A stretch of 64,000 bases of DNA from an uncultured Pseudomonadota bacterium (GTDB lineage Bacteria; Pseudomonadota; Gammaproteobacteria; Steroidobacterales; Woeseiaceae): positions 186,001-250,000 of the forward strand of contig CAJXJW010000001.1 in the NCBI GenBank assembly GCA_913055625.1, written 5' to 3'. Shown here one piece after another: positions 52,501 through 61,383 of the stretch. Below the pieces are notes generated by a model. The model worked only from the letters and a program-made list of their open reading frames with translations. It was not told where the DNA came from and made no database searches. Positions within the stretch are counted from its first letter, which is position 1. Each line of letters starts with the position of its first letter. Made by a program: the position numbers and the translations under genes.

Positions 52501-55017
52501 ATGACCAGCCTGAGGCAGCAGCCCGGTTTGCGCGGGAGCGAGTCGAAGTCGCGGCCGCTGATCGTCGGCGTCACCGGCCACCGGGACCTCGTCCCGGAGG
52601 AGATCAGCGCGATTCAGCGACGCGTCCGCGCACTGTTCGACGAGCTGCGTGATACGTTTCCCGGGCGCCCGTTACGCTTGTTGTCGCCGCTCGCCGAAGG
52701 CGCGGACCGGCTGGTGGCGCTGATCGCCGAGGATCTCGGCATCGACCTCGTCGTGCCGATGCCGATGCCGGAATCGCTGTACGCGAAGGACTTCGAGTCG
52801 AGCCGTTCGTGGGCCGAGTTCGGCCGGCTGACGCGCTACGCCCGCGAGACTCTGGTGCTGCCCCTGGCGCCCGGGTGCACGCCGGAGTCGATCGCCGAAT
52901 ATGGGCACGACCGGAACCGGCAGTACGCGGAAGCCGGTGCCTGGGTTGCCGCACACGCGGATGTGCTCCTCGCGCTGTGGGACGGTAAGACGACCGGCGA
53001 CCTCGGTGGTACCGGCCACGTGGTGCAGTTCAGACGCTCCGGCACTATGCCCGACTACCTGCCGTGCTTCGTCGAACGGCCGACACACGATCTCGTGGCG
53101 CACGTCGCCTGCACGCGGGATCGGCAATTCGGCGAACCGGCCGATGGTCTTGAACCAGCCTCCATGCGCTGGCTCACGCGCCGCAAGGAACCGTGGCCGG
53201 CGATGCCGAGCCACGCGGTCGAGAGAATCAATCGCCTGGCGCCGATGAGTCGCGATGACGGTGCCGCGAGCGCGTCGGTCATCGAGGATTCCTACCGCTT
53301 CCCGCTGGTGATCGGCGTGACGGGGCACCGCGACCTGCGCACCGACGAGTTGCCCGGTATCCGGCAGCGAGTCCGCGAGTTGTTCCTGGCACTTCGCGAA
53401 CGCTACCCGCAGCGCAGGCTGCGCCTGTTGACGCCGCTGGCCGAGGGCGCAGACCGGCTGGTCGCCGAGGAGGCATTGTCACTCGACGTCGAAATCCGCG
53501 TCGTGTTGCCGATGCCGCGCCACATTTACTACACCGACTTCGGCTCCGAGTCGTCGATCGTGGCGTTCAACGCGCTCTACCGGCGCGCGAGCGGCGTCCT
53601 GACCCTGCCGCTGGCACGCGACCATACGCTGGACGATATCCGGAGCCCGGGGCCTGCGCGCGACCTGCAGTACGCGCAGGCCGGCGTATTCCTGTCGGCA
53701 CATTGCCACATCCTCCTCGCCCTGTGGGACGGCAAGATATCCGGAAAGCTCGGCGGCACCGCGCAAGTCGTTCGTTTCCACCACCACGACATCATGCCCG
53801 GCTACTCGACGCGGTCTGTCGCGACGCAGCAGATGCTGATCGACGACGAGAGCGACCTGATCTATCACGTCGTGTGCTCGCGCGAAGGGCCCGACGGCAC
53901 GCCGGCCGAGCCGTTCGAGCCGCTCGAGTGCTGGTGGTACACGAATGACCGGCATGAACCGCGCACGCGCGAACTCCCGCGCCAGCACGAGCTCGTCTTT
54001 CGCCGATCCAGCGAGTTCAGCGAGGACGCGACCCGGTTCAAGTCCCGCATTGCGGACGAATGTTATCCGCTCTACGACCCCGAATCGGACAACGCGCTGC
54101 CGCGCGGCCTCGTGTCGGTCAATCACCTGTTCTGCATCAGCGACTGGCTGGCGATTCACTACCAGAAGCTTACGATGCTGACGCTGCGCGGCACCCACGT
54201 GCTCGCGTTCCTGATGGGTATCATGTTCATCCTGTATTCCGACGTCGGAACGCAGGAGATCTACATCGGCGCGTTTCTCGTCTTCTTCGTGCTGGCGGCT
54301 GGCCTGCAACGCTTCGCCATCGAGAAAGGCTGGCAGCGCAAGTACCTGGACTACCGGGCGCTCGCGGAAGGGCTCCGGGTCCAGTTCTACCTGACGGCTG
54401 CCGGCATCACGAGCGACAACGAGTCCAAGTTCACGCACGACAACTTCCTGCAGACGCAGGACCCCGAGCTCGGCTGGATTCGCAACGTCATGCGCGTAGC
54501 CGGGACGCGTGCCGATGCGGAGCGCAACGTGACGCCGGAAGGTCTCGCGTTCACCATCCGGGAGTGGATTGGCGACGACCAGGGCGGGCAACTCGGCTAC
54601 TACAAGCGCAAGGCGGCGCAGTGGGTGCAGCGCAATCGCACGACGCAGCGACTCTCGGCACTGAGCCTCGCGACCAGCGTTATCGTCGTGCTCGTCATCC
54701 TGGTCGCGGGGCGGACGCTCGGCGACGACGTCGTCAACCCGTTGTTCGCGTTCATGGGCATGATCCTGCTCGCGTACGCGGTACGGCAGGGCTTTGCGCA
54801 GAGCACGGCGGAGAAGGAGTTGATCAAGCAGTACGAGTTCATGTTGCGCGTCTTCGAGAACGCCGAACGCCGCCTGGAAAACGCGGACGACGACGCGGAA
54901 CGTCGCCAGATCATCCGGGCGCTCGGCGGCTCGTGCCTGGACGAGCATGCGGAGTGGATCCTCATGCACCGGGACCGCTCGATCGACCAGGGCGATATCT
55001 GGCGGCCCGGTAGCTGA
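52501..55017 (+). CDS. Tandem SLOG-like domains with four-helix SLATT-like membrane region
   Basis: An 838-residue protein from ATG 52501 (GTG 52465 is an alternative 12 codons earlier). Two repeats share a Rossmann-type SLOG pattern: residues 20-215 (LIVGVTGHRDL ... LRLLSPLAEGADRLVA ... YAEAGAWVAAHADVLLALWDGK) and 268-465 (LVIGVTGHRDL ... LRLLTPLAEGADRLVA ... YAQAGVFLSAHCHILLALWDGK). After a linker come helices at about 563-580 and 587-603, a soluble segment (YLDYRALAEGLRVQFYLTAAGI), and helices at 721-737 and 743-760, resembling SLATT effectors. SLOG domains bind nucleotide-derived ligands; the membrane part is a plausible pore-forming effector. Its pairing with a TIR gene recalls Thoeris. 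Confidence 0.88.
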   Translation: MTSLRQQPGLRGSESKSRPLIVGVTGHRDLVPEEISAIQRRVRALFDELRDTFPGRPLRLLSPLAEGADRLVALIAEDLGIDLVVPMPMPESLYAKDFESSRSWAEFGRLTRYARETLVLPLAPGCTPESIAEYGHDRNRQYAEAGAWVAAHADVLLALWDGKTTGDLGGTGHVVQFRRSGTMPDYLPCFVERPTHDLVAHVACTRDRQFGEPADGLEPASMRWLTRRKEPWPAMPSHAVERINRLAPMSRDDGAASASVIEDSYRFPLVIGVTGHRDLRTDELPGIRQRVRELFLALRERYPQRRLRLLTPLAEGADRLVAEEALSLDVEIRVVLPMPRHIYYTDFGSESSIVAFNALYRRASGVLTLPLARDHTLDDIRSPGPARDLQYAQAGVFLSAHCHILLALWDGKISGKLGGTAQVVRFHHHDIMPGYSTRSVATQQMLIDDESDLIYHVVCSREGPDGTPAEPFEPLECWWYTNDRHEPRTRELPRQHELVFRRSSEFSEDATRFKSRIADECYPLYDPESDNALPRGLVSVNHLFCISDWLAIHYQKLTMLTLRGTHVLAFLMGIMFILYSDVGTQEIYIGAFLVFFVLAAGLQRFAIEKGWQRKYLDYRALAEGLRVQFYLTAAGITSDNESKFTHDNFLQTQDPELGWIRNVMRVAGTRADAERNVTPEGLAFTIREWIGDDQGGQLGYYKRKAAQWVQRNRTTQRLSALSLATSVIVVLVILVAGRTLGDDVVNPLFAFMGMILLAYAVRQGFAQSTAEKELIKQYEFMLRVFENAERRLENADDDAERRQIIRALGGSCLDEHAEWILMHRDRSIDQGDIWRPGS

Positions 55018-55062
55018 CGTGCGGACGAACGCCCTCGGCGGCCGGCGGCCGGCCCTTGCCGC

Positions 55063-56955
55063 ATGAGCGCCGTGATCGGCGCGGGCCGGGTTTTCGATTC
55101 CGCCGACGTGCTGGTCGACAGTATCGTCGGGCGGCTGGGTCGCCGGATCGTCCTCGGGCTTCCGGTGGGCATCGGCAAGGCCAATCGCGTGGCCAACGCG
55201 CTGTATCACCGGGCCCGGACGGACCGGACGCTCGACCTGACGATCTTCACCGGGCTGACGTTGTCACCGCCTGCGCCGACCAGCGGGTTCGCGCAGCGGC
55301 TCGCCGGGCCGATCGTCGATCGCCTGTACGCGGACTGGCCGGCGCTGGATTTCGAGACGGACAGGGTGCGCGGCACCTTGCCGGAGAATGTCCGGGTTCG
55401 TGAGTTCTACCTGCGACCCGGGGCCTATCTCGGCAATGCGGCCGTGCAGCAGGCCTACACCAGCATCAACTACAGCCGGGTCGCGGCCGAACTGCTGCGG
55501 CTCGGCGTCAACCTGGTGGCGCAACTCGTCGCGCCGCACCCGAACGGCGAGCCGACGGTCAGCCTCGGCAGCAACCCGGAAGTCACGCTCGACCTGATGC
55601 CGGCGCTGGAGGGGCGGCCGCACCTTCTCGTCGGCGAGGTCAACCCGAACCTGCCGTACATGCCGGGCGCCGCCGAGATGGCCGCGTCGGCATTCGACGG
55701 GCTGCTCGACGCGGCGGAGACCCGCTATCCGCTCTTTGCGCTTCCGAACCGCGCCGTGGGCCACGCGGACTATGCCGCCGGCATGCACGTGGCGAGCCTC
55801 GTACCGGACGGTGGTACGCTGCAGGTAGGCATCGGTTCGATGAGCGACGCCGTGGCGCACTGCCTGCGCCTCCGGCACGAGAACAATACGCTGTTCCGCG
55901 ACGTGCTGCGGCGCCTGCCCGGCGGCACGGCGTCGCCACACAGGGGCGAGCTGCCGATCGAAGACCGCCCGTTCTCTCAGGGGCTGTACAGCTGCACGGA
56001 GCTCCTGAGCGACGCCGTGTTCTCGCTGTTCCGCGCCGGCATCGTCCGCCGGCCGGCGGACGACCGCGACGACGCGGTGATACATGCGGGGTTCTTCATC
56101 GGCTCGCCCGCCCTCTACGATGGCTTGCGGGCGCTCGCGCCGGCGCAGCGCCGGCGCATCGCGATGTCGCCGATTTCCTGGGTCAACACGCTCTACGGCG
56201 ACGAACAGCGCAAGCGCCGGCAGCGCAGGGATGCCCGGTTCGTCAACGAAACGATGATGGTGACCTTGCTCGGCGCGGCCGTGTCAGACGCGCTCGACGA
56301 CGGCCGCGTGGTCAGCGGGATCGGCGGCCAGTTCGACTTCGTCGACATGGCCGGCGCGCTGCCGTCGTCGCACTCGATCCTGATGCTGCACAGCTGGCGG
56401 CGGCATGGCGGCCGTGCGCGGTCGAACATTCGCTGGTCTTATGCGCACAACAGCGTGCCCCGTCAGCATCGGGACCTGTTCGTGACCGAGTACGGCGTCG
56501 CCGCCACGCGCGGCCGCCCCGACAGCGAGGTGATCGAGTCATTGCTCCGGATCGCCGACGCACGCTTCCAGGACTCGCTCGCGGCGTCGGCGTGCGATGC
56601 CGGAAAGCTGCGGGCGTCTTTCCGCGCTGAATCAGCGCCCGGCCAGAACCGGCCGGATGCGATCGAGCGCGTGTTTCGTGACCCGGCCATCGCCGCGCAT
56701 TTTCCGGCGTATCCTCTCGGCAGCGTGCTGTCGCAGGAGGAACAGGCGCTGGCCGCGGCCCTGCAGTGGCTGAAGGAGACGTCCGCGACGACCTCCGGCA
56801 AGTGGCGAATCCTGCGCGGCGCTGCCGGCCGTGGTGGTGGGCAGGAGCGCCGGGCAGCAGAACTCCAGCGCATGGGCCTTGCGAGCCCGGACGGCCTGCG
56901 CGAACGCTGGCTGCGTCGCGTCCTCCGGTTCGCCCTCGACGAAACGGGGCGTTGA
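55063..56955 (+). CDS. Acetyl-CoA hydrolase/transferase family protein
   Basis: A 630-residue protein of the class I CoA-transferase fold. The N-terminal domain (VGRLGRRIVLGLPVGIGKANRVANALYHRA, FTGLTLSPP) and C-terminal AcetylCoA_hyd_C domain (GSPALYDGLRALAPAQRRRIAMSPISWVNTLYGDE, ETMMVTLLGAAVSDALDDGRVVSGIGGQFDFVDMA) are both present. This long form occurs in many proteobacteria and probably transfers or hydrolyses CoA between short acids. It begins 45 bases after the SLOG gene on the same strand; a link to that system seems unlikely but shared transcription is possible. It is convergent with the TerB-like gene. Confidence 0.9.
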   Translation: MSAVIGAGRVFDSADVLVDSIVGRLGRRIVLGLPVGIGKANRVANALYHRARTDRTLDLTIFTGLTLSPPAPTSGFAQRLAGPIVDRLYADWPALDFETDRVRGTLPENVRVREFYLRPGAYLGNAAVQQAYTSINYSRVAAELLRLGVNLVAQLVAPHPNGEPTVSLGSNPEVTLDLMPALEGRPHLLVGEVNPNLPYMPGAAEMAASAFDGLLDAAETRYPLFALPNRAVGHADYAAGMHVASLVPDGGTLQVGIGSMSDAVAHCLRLRHENNTLFRDVLRRLPGGTASPHRGELPIEDRPFSQGLYSCTELLSDAVFSLFRAGIVRRPADDRDDAVIHAGFFIGSPALYDGLRALAPAQRRRIAMSPISWVNTLYGDEQRKRRQRRDARFVNETMMVTLLGAAVSDALDDGRVVSGIGGQFDFVDMAGALPSSHSILMLHSWRRHGGRARSNIRWSYAHNSVPRQHRDLFVTEYGVAATRGRPDSEVIESLLRIADARFQDSLAASACDAGKLRASFRAESAPGQNRPDAIERVFRDPAIAAHFPAYPLGSVLSQEEQALAAALQWLKETSATTSGKWRILRGAAGRGGGQERRAAELQRMGLASPDGLRERWLRRVLRFALDETGR

Positions 56956-56968
56956 CGAAAGCCGTGTG

Positions 56969-57442
56969 TCAGGCCGCGCCGCTTGCGAGTGCGGCGTCGT
57001 GTTTCAATCGCATGACGAGGCCGCGGCTGACGTACAGGAGGTCGCTGATCCGCAGCACCAGCGCGTCCTCGAACTTGTCCAGTTCGCCGTCAGCGTAGGC
57101 CACGCGCCACAACGACGCGACGATCTCCGCTTTCTCGCTGTCGCCCAGCGACTCGTGCAACAGGTGGGTGAACTCGTGCAGTGACACGAGGTCGTCGGCC
57201 GTCGCATCGGCCCGGGCGGTGAGCGCTGCCGCGTCGTCGGCAGACAGTCCGAAGCGTGCGCGCACGAGCGATTCGATGTGCTGTGCCTCGACGTCGGAGA
57301 AACGGTTGTCGGCGCGAGCGACCTCGACCATCAGGACCGCGGTAGCGAGCCGCACCGCCTCGTCGCGACGGGCCTGCCGGCTCTTGTCGTCGCCGGGCTG
57401 GCCGACGGCGTCGGCCACGCGTTCGAAGAGGCGGCGCAGCAT
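56969..57442 (-). CDS. TerB-family protein
   Basis: A 157-residue all-helical protein. AVRLATAVLMVEVARADNRFSDVEAQHIESLVRARFGLS and EKAEIVASLWRVAYADGELDKFEDALVLRISDLLYVS are the two pseudo-repeats of the TerB fold, each with the conserved acidic metal-binding positions (ARAD, YADGELD). The start is ATG 57442 (MLRRLFERVADAVGQ); longer upstream reading overlaps the DUF3014 gene. The fold is named after tellurite resistance, but most stand-alone members have no tested role and may bind calcium at the membrane. It lies seven bases downstream of the DUF3014 gene. Confidence 0.9.
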   Translation of the reverse strand: MLRRLFERVADAVGQPGDDKSRQARRDEAVRLATAVLMVEVARADNRFSDVEAQHIESLVRARFGLSADDAAALTARADATADDLVSLHEFTHLLHESLGDSEKAEIVASLWRVAYADGELDKFEDALVLRISDLLYVSRGLVMRLKHDAALASGAA

Positions 57443-57449
57443 GCCCGGA

Positions 57450-58259
57450 CTAGGAGTCCCCGGCCAGCCGATCCCGCAATTCCGCGAGCCGGCTGTTGAC
57501 GGCAGCGGCATTCGCGGGCCCGATGCGAATGAGCAACTTGTGGCCCACCGACAGCGATTCGAGTTCGGGGTCGGCGTACTGGAACAGTACATGCGGCCGC
57601 ACGAGCGCGGGTGCTGTCGCCGGGGTCGGCGCGGCGAGCAGGTGGTCGATCACCTCGATGACCCGGTCGTTGAACCAGGCGTCGGGATAGCCCAGGCCCT
57701 CGTAGGCTTCCTGCAGCAAGGGGTAGTAGCGCCGGTACAGTTCCGCCATGGCGTCCGGGTCCGTGGACACGAACAGCATCACCAGCGATTCGTACCGTGC
57801 GTAGTTTTCGGCAGAAATGCGCAGGTCGTTGCCTTCGGCCGTGCCTTCCGTGAGAAAGGCGCCGGGCGGCGCCGCGACCGGGCGCATGCGCTCGGCAAGT
57901 TTCGAACGCGGCAGGTTGTCGATGGTCACCACGACTTTCTCGATGACGGCTTCGTTCGCCAGCAGTTCCTCGAGACCGGGACCGAACAGGCCGCCGAGTT
58001 CGAGCTTGAAGAAGCGGTCACTGTCGTTGAGTGCCGGCAACGGGACGTAACGCGACGCGTCCGACGGGGCGGCGTCGATCGGCGGGCGTACCGGGTGCCG
58101 CGGTGTTGCGTCAGCCGGCTCCGGCACCTGTTCCGGCATCGCCGGTCGCTCGGCAACGGGGTCCGGAACCGCGTACCGGGTCCAGGCATACCACAGCATG
58201 ACGGCGACGACGGCGGTGATGAGGGCGGCGACCAGCCATTGTTCCGTGCGTGTTTTCAT
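57450..58259 (-). CDS. DUF3014 membrane-anchored protein
   Basis: A 269-residue protein with one N-terminal membrane anchor (about 8-27) followed by a proline-rich linker (VPDPVAERPAMPEQVPEPADATPRHPVRPP) and a soluble periplasmic domain. The domain blocks LPALNDSDRFFKLELGGLFGPGLEELLANEAVIEKVVVTIDNLPR and LLQEAYEGLGYPDAWFNDRVIEVIDHLLAAP match DUF3014, common in gammaproteobacteria and of unknown function. The start is ATG 58259; an earlier in-frame start would add 21 unlikely residues. Probably cotranscribed with the TerB-like gene. Confidence 0.88.
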   Translation of the reverse strand: MKTRTEQWLVAALITAVVAVMLWYAWTRYAVPDPVAERPAMPEQVPEPADATPRHPVRPPIDAAPSDASRYVPLPALNDSDRFFKLELGGLFGPGLEELLANEAVIEKVVVTIDNLPRSKLAERMRPVAAPPGAFLTEGTAEGNDLRISAENYARYESLVMLFVSTDPDAMAELYRRYYPLLQEAYEGLGYPDAWFNDRVIEVIDHLLAAPTPATAPALVRPHVLFQYADPELESLSVGHKLLIRIGPANAAAVNSRLAELRDRLAGDS

Positions 58260-58358
58260 GCGCCGATTGTAGCGCATCGCCCCGTCCCGCCGCTTGCATC
58301 CCCGGCGCCGGTTGTGCGTCAATCGGTCGCCCGCCTTGCCGGGCCATACCAGGTACCC

Positions 58359-60182
58359 ATGTCGCAGAAACCCGAACCGGAAGCCGGTTTTTTCCGGCGC
58401 GCGCTAGGCGTCTTTGCCTATAGCCGCCGCGCGCTGGAACTCGTGTGGACGACGAGCCGGGCACTCACGCTCACGCTCGCCGCGCTGACCGTGCTGGCCG
58501 GTATCCTGCCGGCGCTGATCGCGTGGATCGGACAGCTGATCGTCGACGCGGTCGTGGCGGCGATGAACGCGTCGGAGCCGGACGTTGCAGGAGTACTGCG
58601 GCTGATCGTCTACGAGGCCGCCGTGGTGGTCGCCGTCGCGGCATGCCAGCGTGGCATCTCGGCCAGCCAGTCAATCCTGCGCGCGCTGCTCGGTCAGCGG
58701 GTCAACGTCATGATCCTCGAGAAGGCGCTGACCCTGCAGCTCACGCATTTCGAGGACTCGGAGTTCTACGACAAGCTGACGCAGGCGCGGCGCGAGGCGT
58801 CCAGTCGGCCGCTGAGCCTCGTCAACCGGACGTTTGGCCTCCTGCAGAACCTGTTGTCGCTCGGCAGCTACGCCGTGCTGCTCGTGGCGTTTTCGCCGTG
58901 GGCCGTCGTCGTGCTGATCGTCGCTGGCCTGCCATCGTTCTTCGCCGAAGCGAAATTCTCCGGCGATGCTTTCCGACTGTTCCGCTGGCGCTCGCCGGAC
59001 ACCCGCATGCAGCTTTATCTCGAGACCGTGATCGCGCGCGAGGACGGCGTGAAGGAAGTAAAGCTGTTTCAGCTCGGTCCCCGGTTGCTGCAGCGCTACC
59101 GCGACATCTTCACCAAGCTGTTTCGCGAGGACAGGCGTCTCACGCTTCGCCGCGACGGGTGGGGTTTCGTGCTCGGCCTGTTCTCCAGCGCCGCGTTTTA
59201 TGGCGCCTATGCCTGGATCGTGCTGGCGACAGTGGCGAAGGAGATCACGCTCGGCGCCATGACGATGTACCTGATGCTGTTTCGGCAGGGCCAGTCCGCG
59301 GTCGGCGCGATCCTCGCGGCAATCAGCGGCATGTACGAGGACAACCTGTACATCTCCAACCTGTACGAGTACCTGGAGCAGCCGGTGATCGCGCGGTCCG
59401 GCACGGCACAGGCCGGGCCGGATCCGTCGCGCGGCATCGAGCTCGAACACGTCTCGTTCCGCTATCCGGGCGCGGACGGGCTCGCGCTCGACGACGTCTC
59501 GATCAACGTGCGCCCCGGGGAGAGTCTCGCCCTGGTCGGTGAGAACGGATCCGGCAAGACCACGCTGATCAAGCTGCTGACCCGGCTCTATGAACCGACC
59601 GGCGGGCGGATTCTGCTCGACGGGCTCGACCTCAGGGAATGGGACATCGACGCGTTGCGCCGCCGCATCGGGGTCATCTTCCAGGATTTTGGCCGATACC
59701 AGTTCTCGGTCGGCGAGAACATCGGCGCGGGCGACGTGCGCTACTTCGAGGACGAGTCGCGGTGGCGCGAAGCGGCGGACAAGGGCATGGCGGCGCCATT
59801 CATTGACGATCTGCCGGACCGCTACGGCACGCAGCTCGGCCGCTGGTTCAAGAGCGGTCGCGAGCTGTCCGGCGGCCAGTGGCAGAAGATCGCGTTGTCG
59901 CGGGCGTTCATGCGTTCGGATGCGGACATTCTCGTGCTCGATGAACCGACCGCGGCGATGGACGCGGCGTCGGAGGCCGCGATCTTCGATCACTTCCAGC
60001 GACTTCGCGACAAGCGCATGGTGATCCTGATTTCGCACCGGTTCTCGACCGTTCGCGCGGCGGACACGATCGTCGTGATGCGCCACGGCCGGATCGAGGA
60101 GCGCGGCGACCACGCGGCACTCATGGCCGCTGACGGGCAGTACGCCCAGCTCTTTCGGCTGCAGGCCCGGGGCTACCAGTAA
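58359..60182 (+). CDS. ABC exporter, fused permease and ATPase
   Basis: A 607-residue half-transporter working as a homodimer or heterodimer. The start is ATG 58359 (MSQKPEPEAGFFRRALG). Six helices span about 35-330. The ATPase has Walker A ENGSGKTT (about 395), signature LSGGQ, Walker B DILVLDEPT and a final ISHRFSTVRAADTIVVM switch. The pattern, with an unusually long helix 4 segment (EDGVKEVKLFQLGPRLLQRYRDIFTKLFRED), resembles exporters of the peptide/bacteriocin type without a peptidase domain. It is divergent from the DUF3014 gene. Substrate unknown. Confidence 0.93.
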   Translation: MSQKPEPEAGFFRRALGVFAYSRRALELVWTTSRALTLTLAALTVLAGILPALIAWIGQLIVDAVVAAMNASEPDVAGVLRLIVYEAAVVVAVAACQRGISASQSILRALLGQRVNVMILEKALTLQLTHFEDSEFYDKLTQARREASSRPLSLVNRTFGLLQNLLSLGSYAVLLVAFSPWAVVVLIVAGLPSFFAEAKFSGDAFRLFRWRSPDTRMQLYLETVIAREDGVKEVKLFQLGPRLLQRYRDIFTKLFREDRRLTLRRDGWGFVLGLFSSAAFYGAYAWIVLATVAKEITLGAMTMYLMLFRQGQSAVGAILAAISGMYEDNLYISNLYEYLEQPVIARSGTAQAGPDPSRGIELEHVSFRYPGADGLALDDVSINVRPGESLALVGENGSGKTTLIKLLTRLYEPTGGRILLDGLDLREWDIDALRRRIGVIFQDFGRYQFSVGENIGAGDVRYFEDESRWREAADKGMAAPFIDDLPDRYGTQLGRWFKSGRELSGGQWQKIALSRAFMRSDADILVLDEPTAAMDAASEAAIFDHFQRLRDKRMVILISHRFSTVRAADTIVVMRHGRIEERGDHAALMAADGQYAQLFRLQARGYQ

Positions 60183-60230
60183 GGGTCGGCCGGGCCGGCC
60201 GATTTTCGGCATCGGGCCGACCCGATACAG

Positions 60231-60236
60231 TAGAAT
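60231..60236 (+). promoter_or_regulatory. Possible -10 element before the RND adaptor gene
   Basis: TAGAAT (within GATACAGTAGAATCC) is a fair -10 match only six bases before the ATG at 60243. No clear -35 or ribosome site was seen, so transcription may start very close to the ATG. Confidence 0.3.
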
Positions 60237-60242
60237 CCGCCC

Positions 60243-61373
60243 ATGATCCCGGTTACCCCCCAGCCCGGACTTCGTCGGCCTGCGCGTGCAGCACGCGGCC
60301 TTGTGGCCGGCGTCTCGGCGGCGCTGCTGTTGGCGGCCTGCGGCGCGGAATCGCCTTCCGATGCGCCGCGCCAGCGCGCGGCCGTCCGCGTCATCGCGGA
60401 GCCGTTGCGATTCGAGAGCGAGCGCACGCGGGTCGAGGCGGTGGGCACGTCCCGCGCGCTGCGCTCCATCAATGTCCACCCCGCGTCCGCCGGCGAAGTC
60501 GTCGCCGTCAATTTTGCGCCGGGTCAGCACGTCGAACAGGGCTTCGTCCTGGTCGAGCTCGACAGCCGCGACGAGCGGCTCGCCGTGGAGCTCGCGCGCG
60601 TGCGGCTCGCTGATGCCGAACGGCTCTACGAGCGCTACCGGCGCAGTGCCGACAGCGGTGCAGTGCTGCCGACACAGCTCGATGCTGCCGCCACGCAAGC
60701 CGACACGGCACGCATCGAACTCGGGCGCGCGCAAGTCGCGCTTGACGACCGCTTCGTCAAGGCGCCGTTCGCCGGGCACGTGGACGTCACTGACGTCGAT
60801 CCGGGCGACCGTGTCGGCGAAAACACGCTGATCACGACACTCGACGATCGCAGTGAGTTGCTCGTGAGTTTCGAGATGCCGGAGGTACTGGTCGGCGACC
60901 TGCAGATCGACGACCCGGTGTCGCTCGTCGCCTGGAACCGCGATGCCACGTCGCGCGAGGGGAAGATTGTCGAGCTGAGCAGTCGCATCGACCCGGTCAC
61001 GCGCACGTTCGTGGCGCGCGCCACCGTGGAAAACCGGGACGATACGCTGCGGCCCGGCATGAGCTTTCGCGTGTCGGCAAACGTCGACGGGCGCACGTAC
61101 CCGGTGATCGCCGAGACCGCGCTGCAATGGGGGGCCGACGGCGCCTACGTCTGGCTGATCGTCGACGGCGTTGCCGAACGGCGCGACGTGCATATCATCC
61201 AGCGGCAACAGGGCCGGGTGCTGGTCGACGGCGATTTCGGCACCGGCGACCTCGTCGTCGTCGAAGGCATTCAGCGGATGCGCGAGGACCTGCCGGTGGA
61301 CTACGAGACGACCGGCTACGCTGATACGGCGCCCGGCGGCGTGACGTCGACGACACCTGCGGGCGGTCACTGA
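60243..61373 (+). CDS. RND efflux periplasmic adaptor lipoprotein (MFP family)
   Basis: A 376-residue adaptor of the MexA/AcrA type. A lipobox (LLAAC, Cys33) after a hydrophobic signal indicates lipid anchoring. The biotinyl-lipoyl halves (INVHPASAGEVVAVNFAPGQHVEQGFVLVELDSRDERLAVELARV and DRFVKAPFAGHVDVTDVDPGDRV) flank the coiled-coil hairpin (about 100-160, short), followed by the beta-barrel (SLVAWNRDATSREGKIVELSSRIDPVTRTFVARATVEN). It is followed after 10 bases by the pump gene. Substrate cannot be inferred. Confidence 0.95.
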   Translation: MIPVTPQPGLRRPARAARGLVAGVSAALLLAACGAESPSDAPRQRAAVRVIAEPLRFESERTRVEAVGTSRALRSINVHPASAGEVVAVNFAPGQHVEQGFVLVELDSRDERLAVELARVRLADAERLYERYRRSADSGAVLPTQLDAAATQADTARIELGRAQVALDDRFVKAPFAGHVDVTDVDPGDRVGENTLITTLDDRSELLVSFEMPEVLVGDLQIDDPVSLVAWNRDATSREGKIVELSSRIDPVTRTFVARATVENRDDTLRPGMSFRVSANVDGRTYPVIAETALQWGADGAYVWLIVDGVAERRDVHIIQRQQGRVLVDGDFGTGDLVVVEGIQRMREDLPVDYETTGYADTAPGGVTSTTPAGGH

Positions 61374-61383
61374 GCCGGCGCCG

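Noticed and set aside
56969-57442. Tellurite resistance operon
   Set aside because: Only a TerB-fold protein is present, beside DUF3014; terA, terC, terD and terE-type genes are absent, so the name alone does not support that function.
57168-58358. N-terminal extension of the ABC exporter frame
   Set aside because: The extension is antisense to the TerB and DUF3014 genes; the family start fits ATG 58359.
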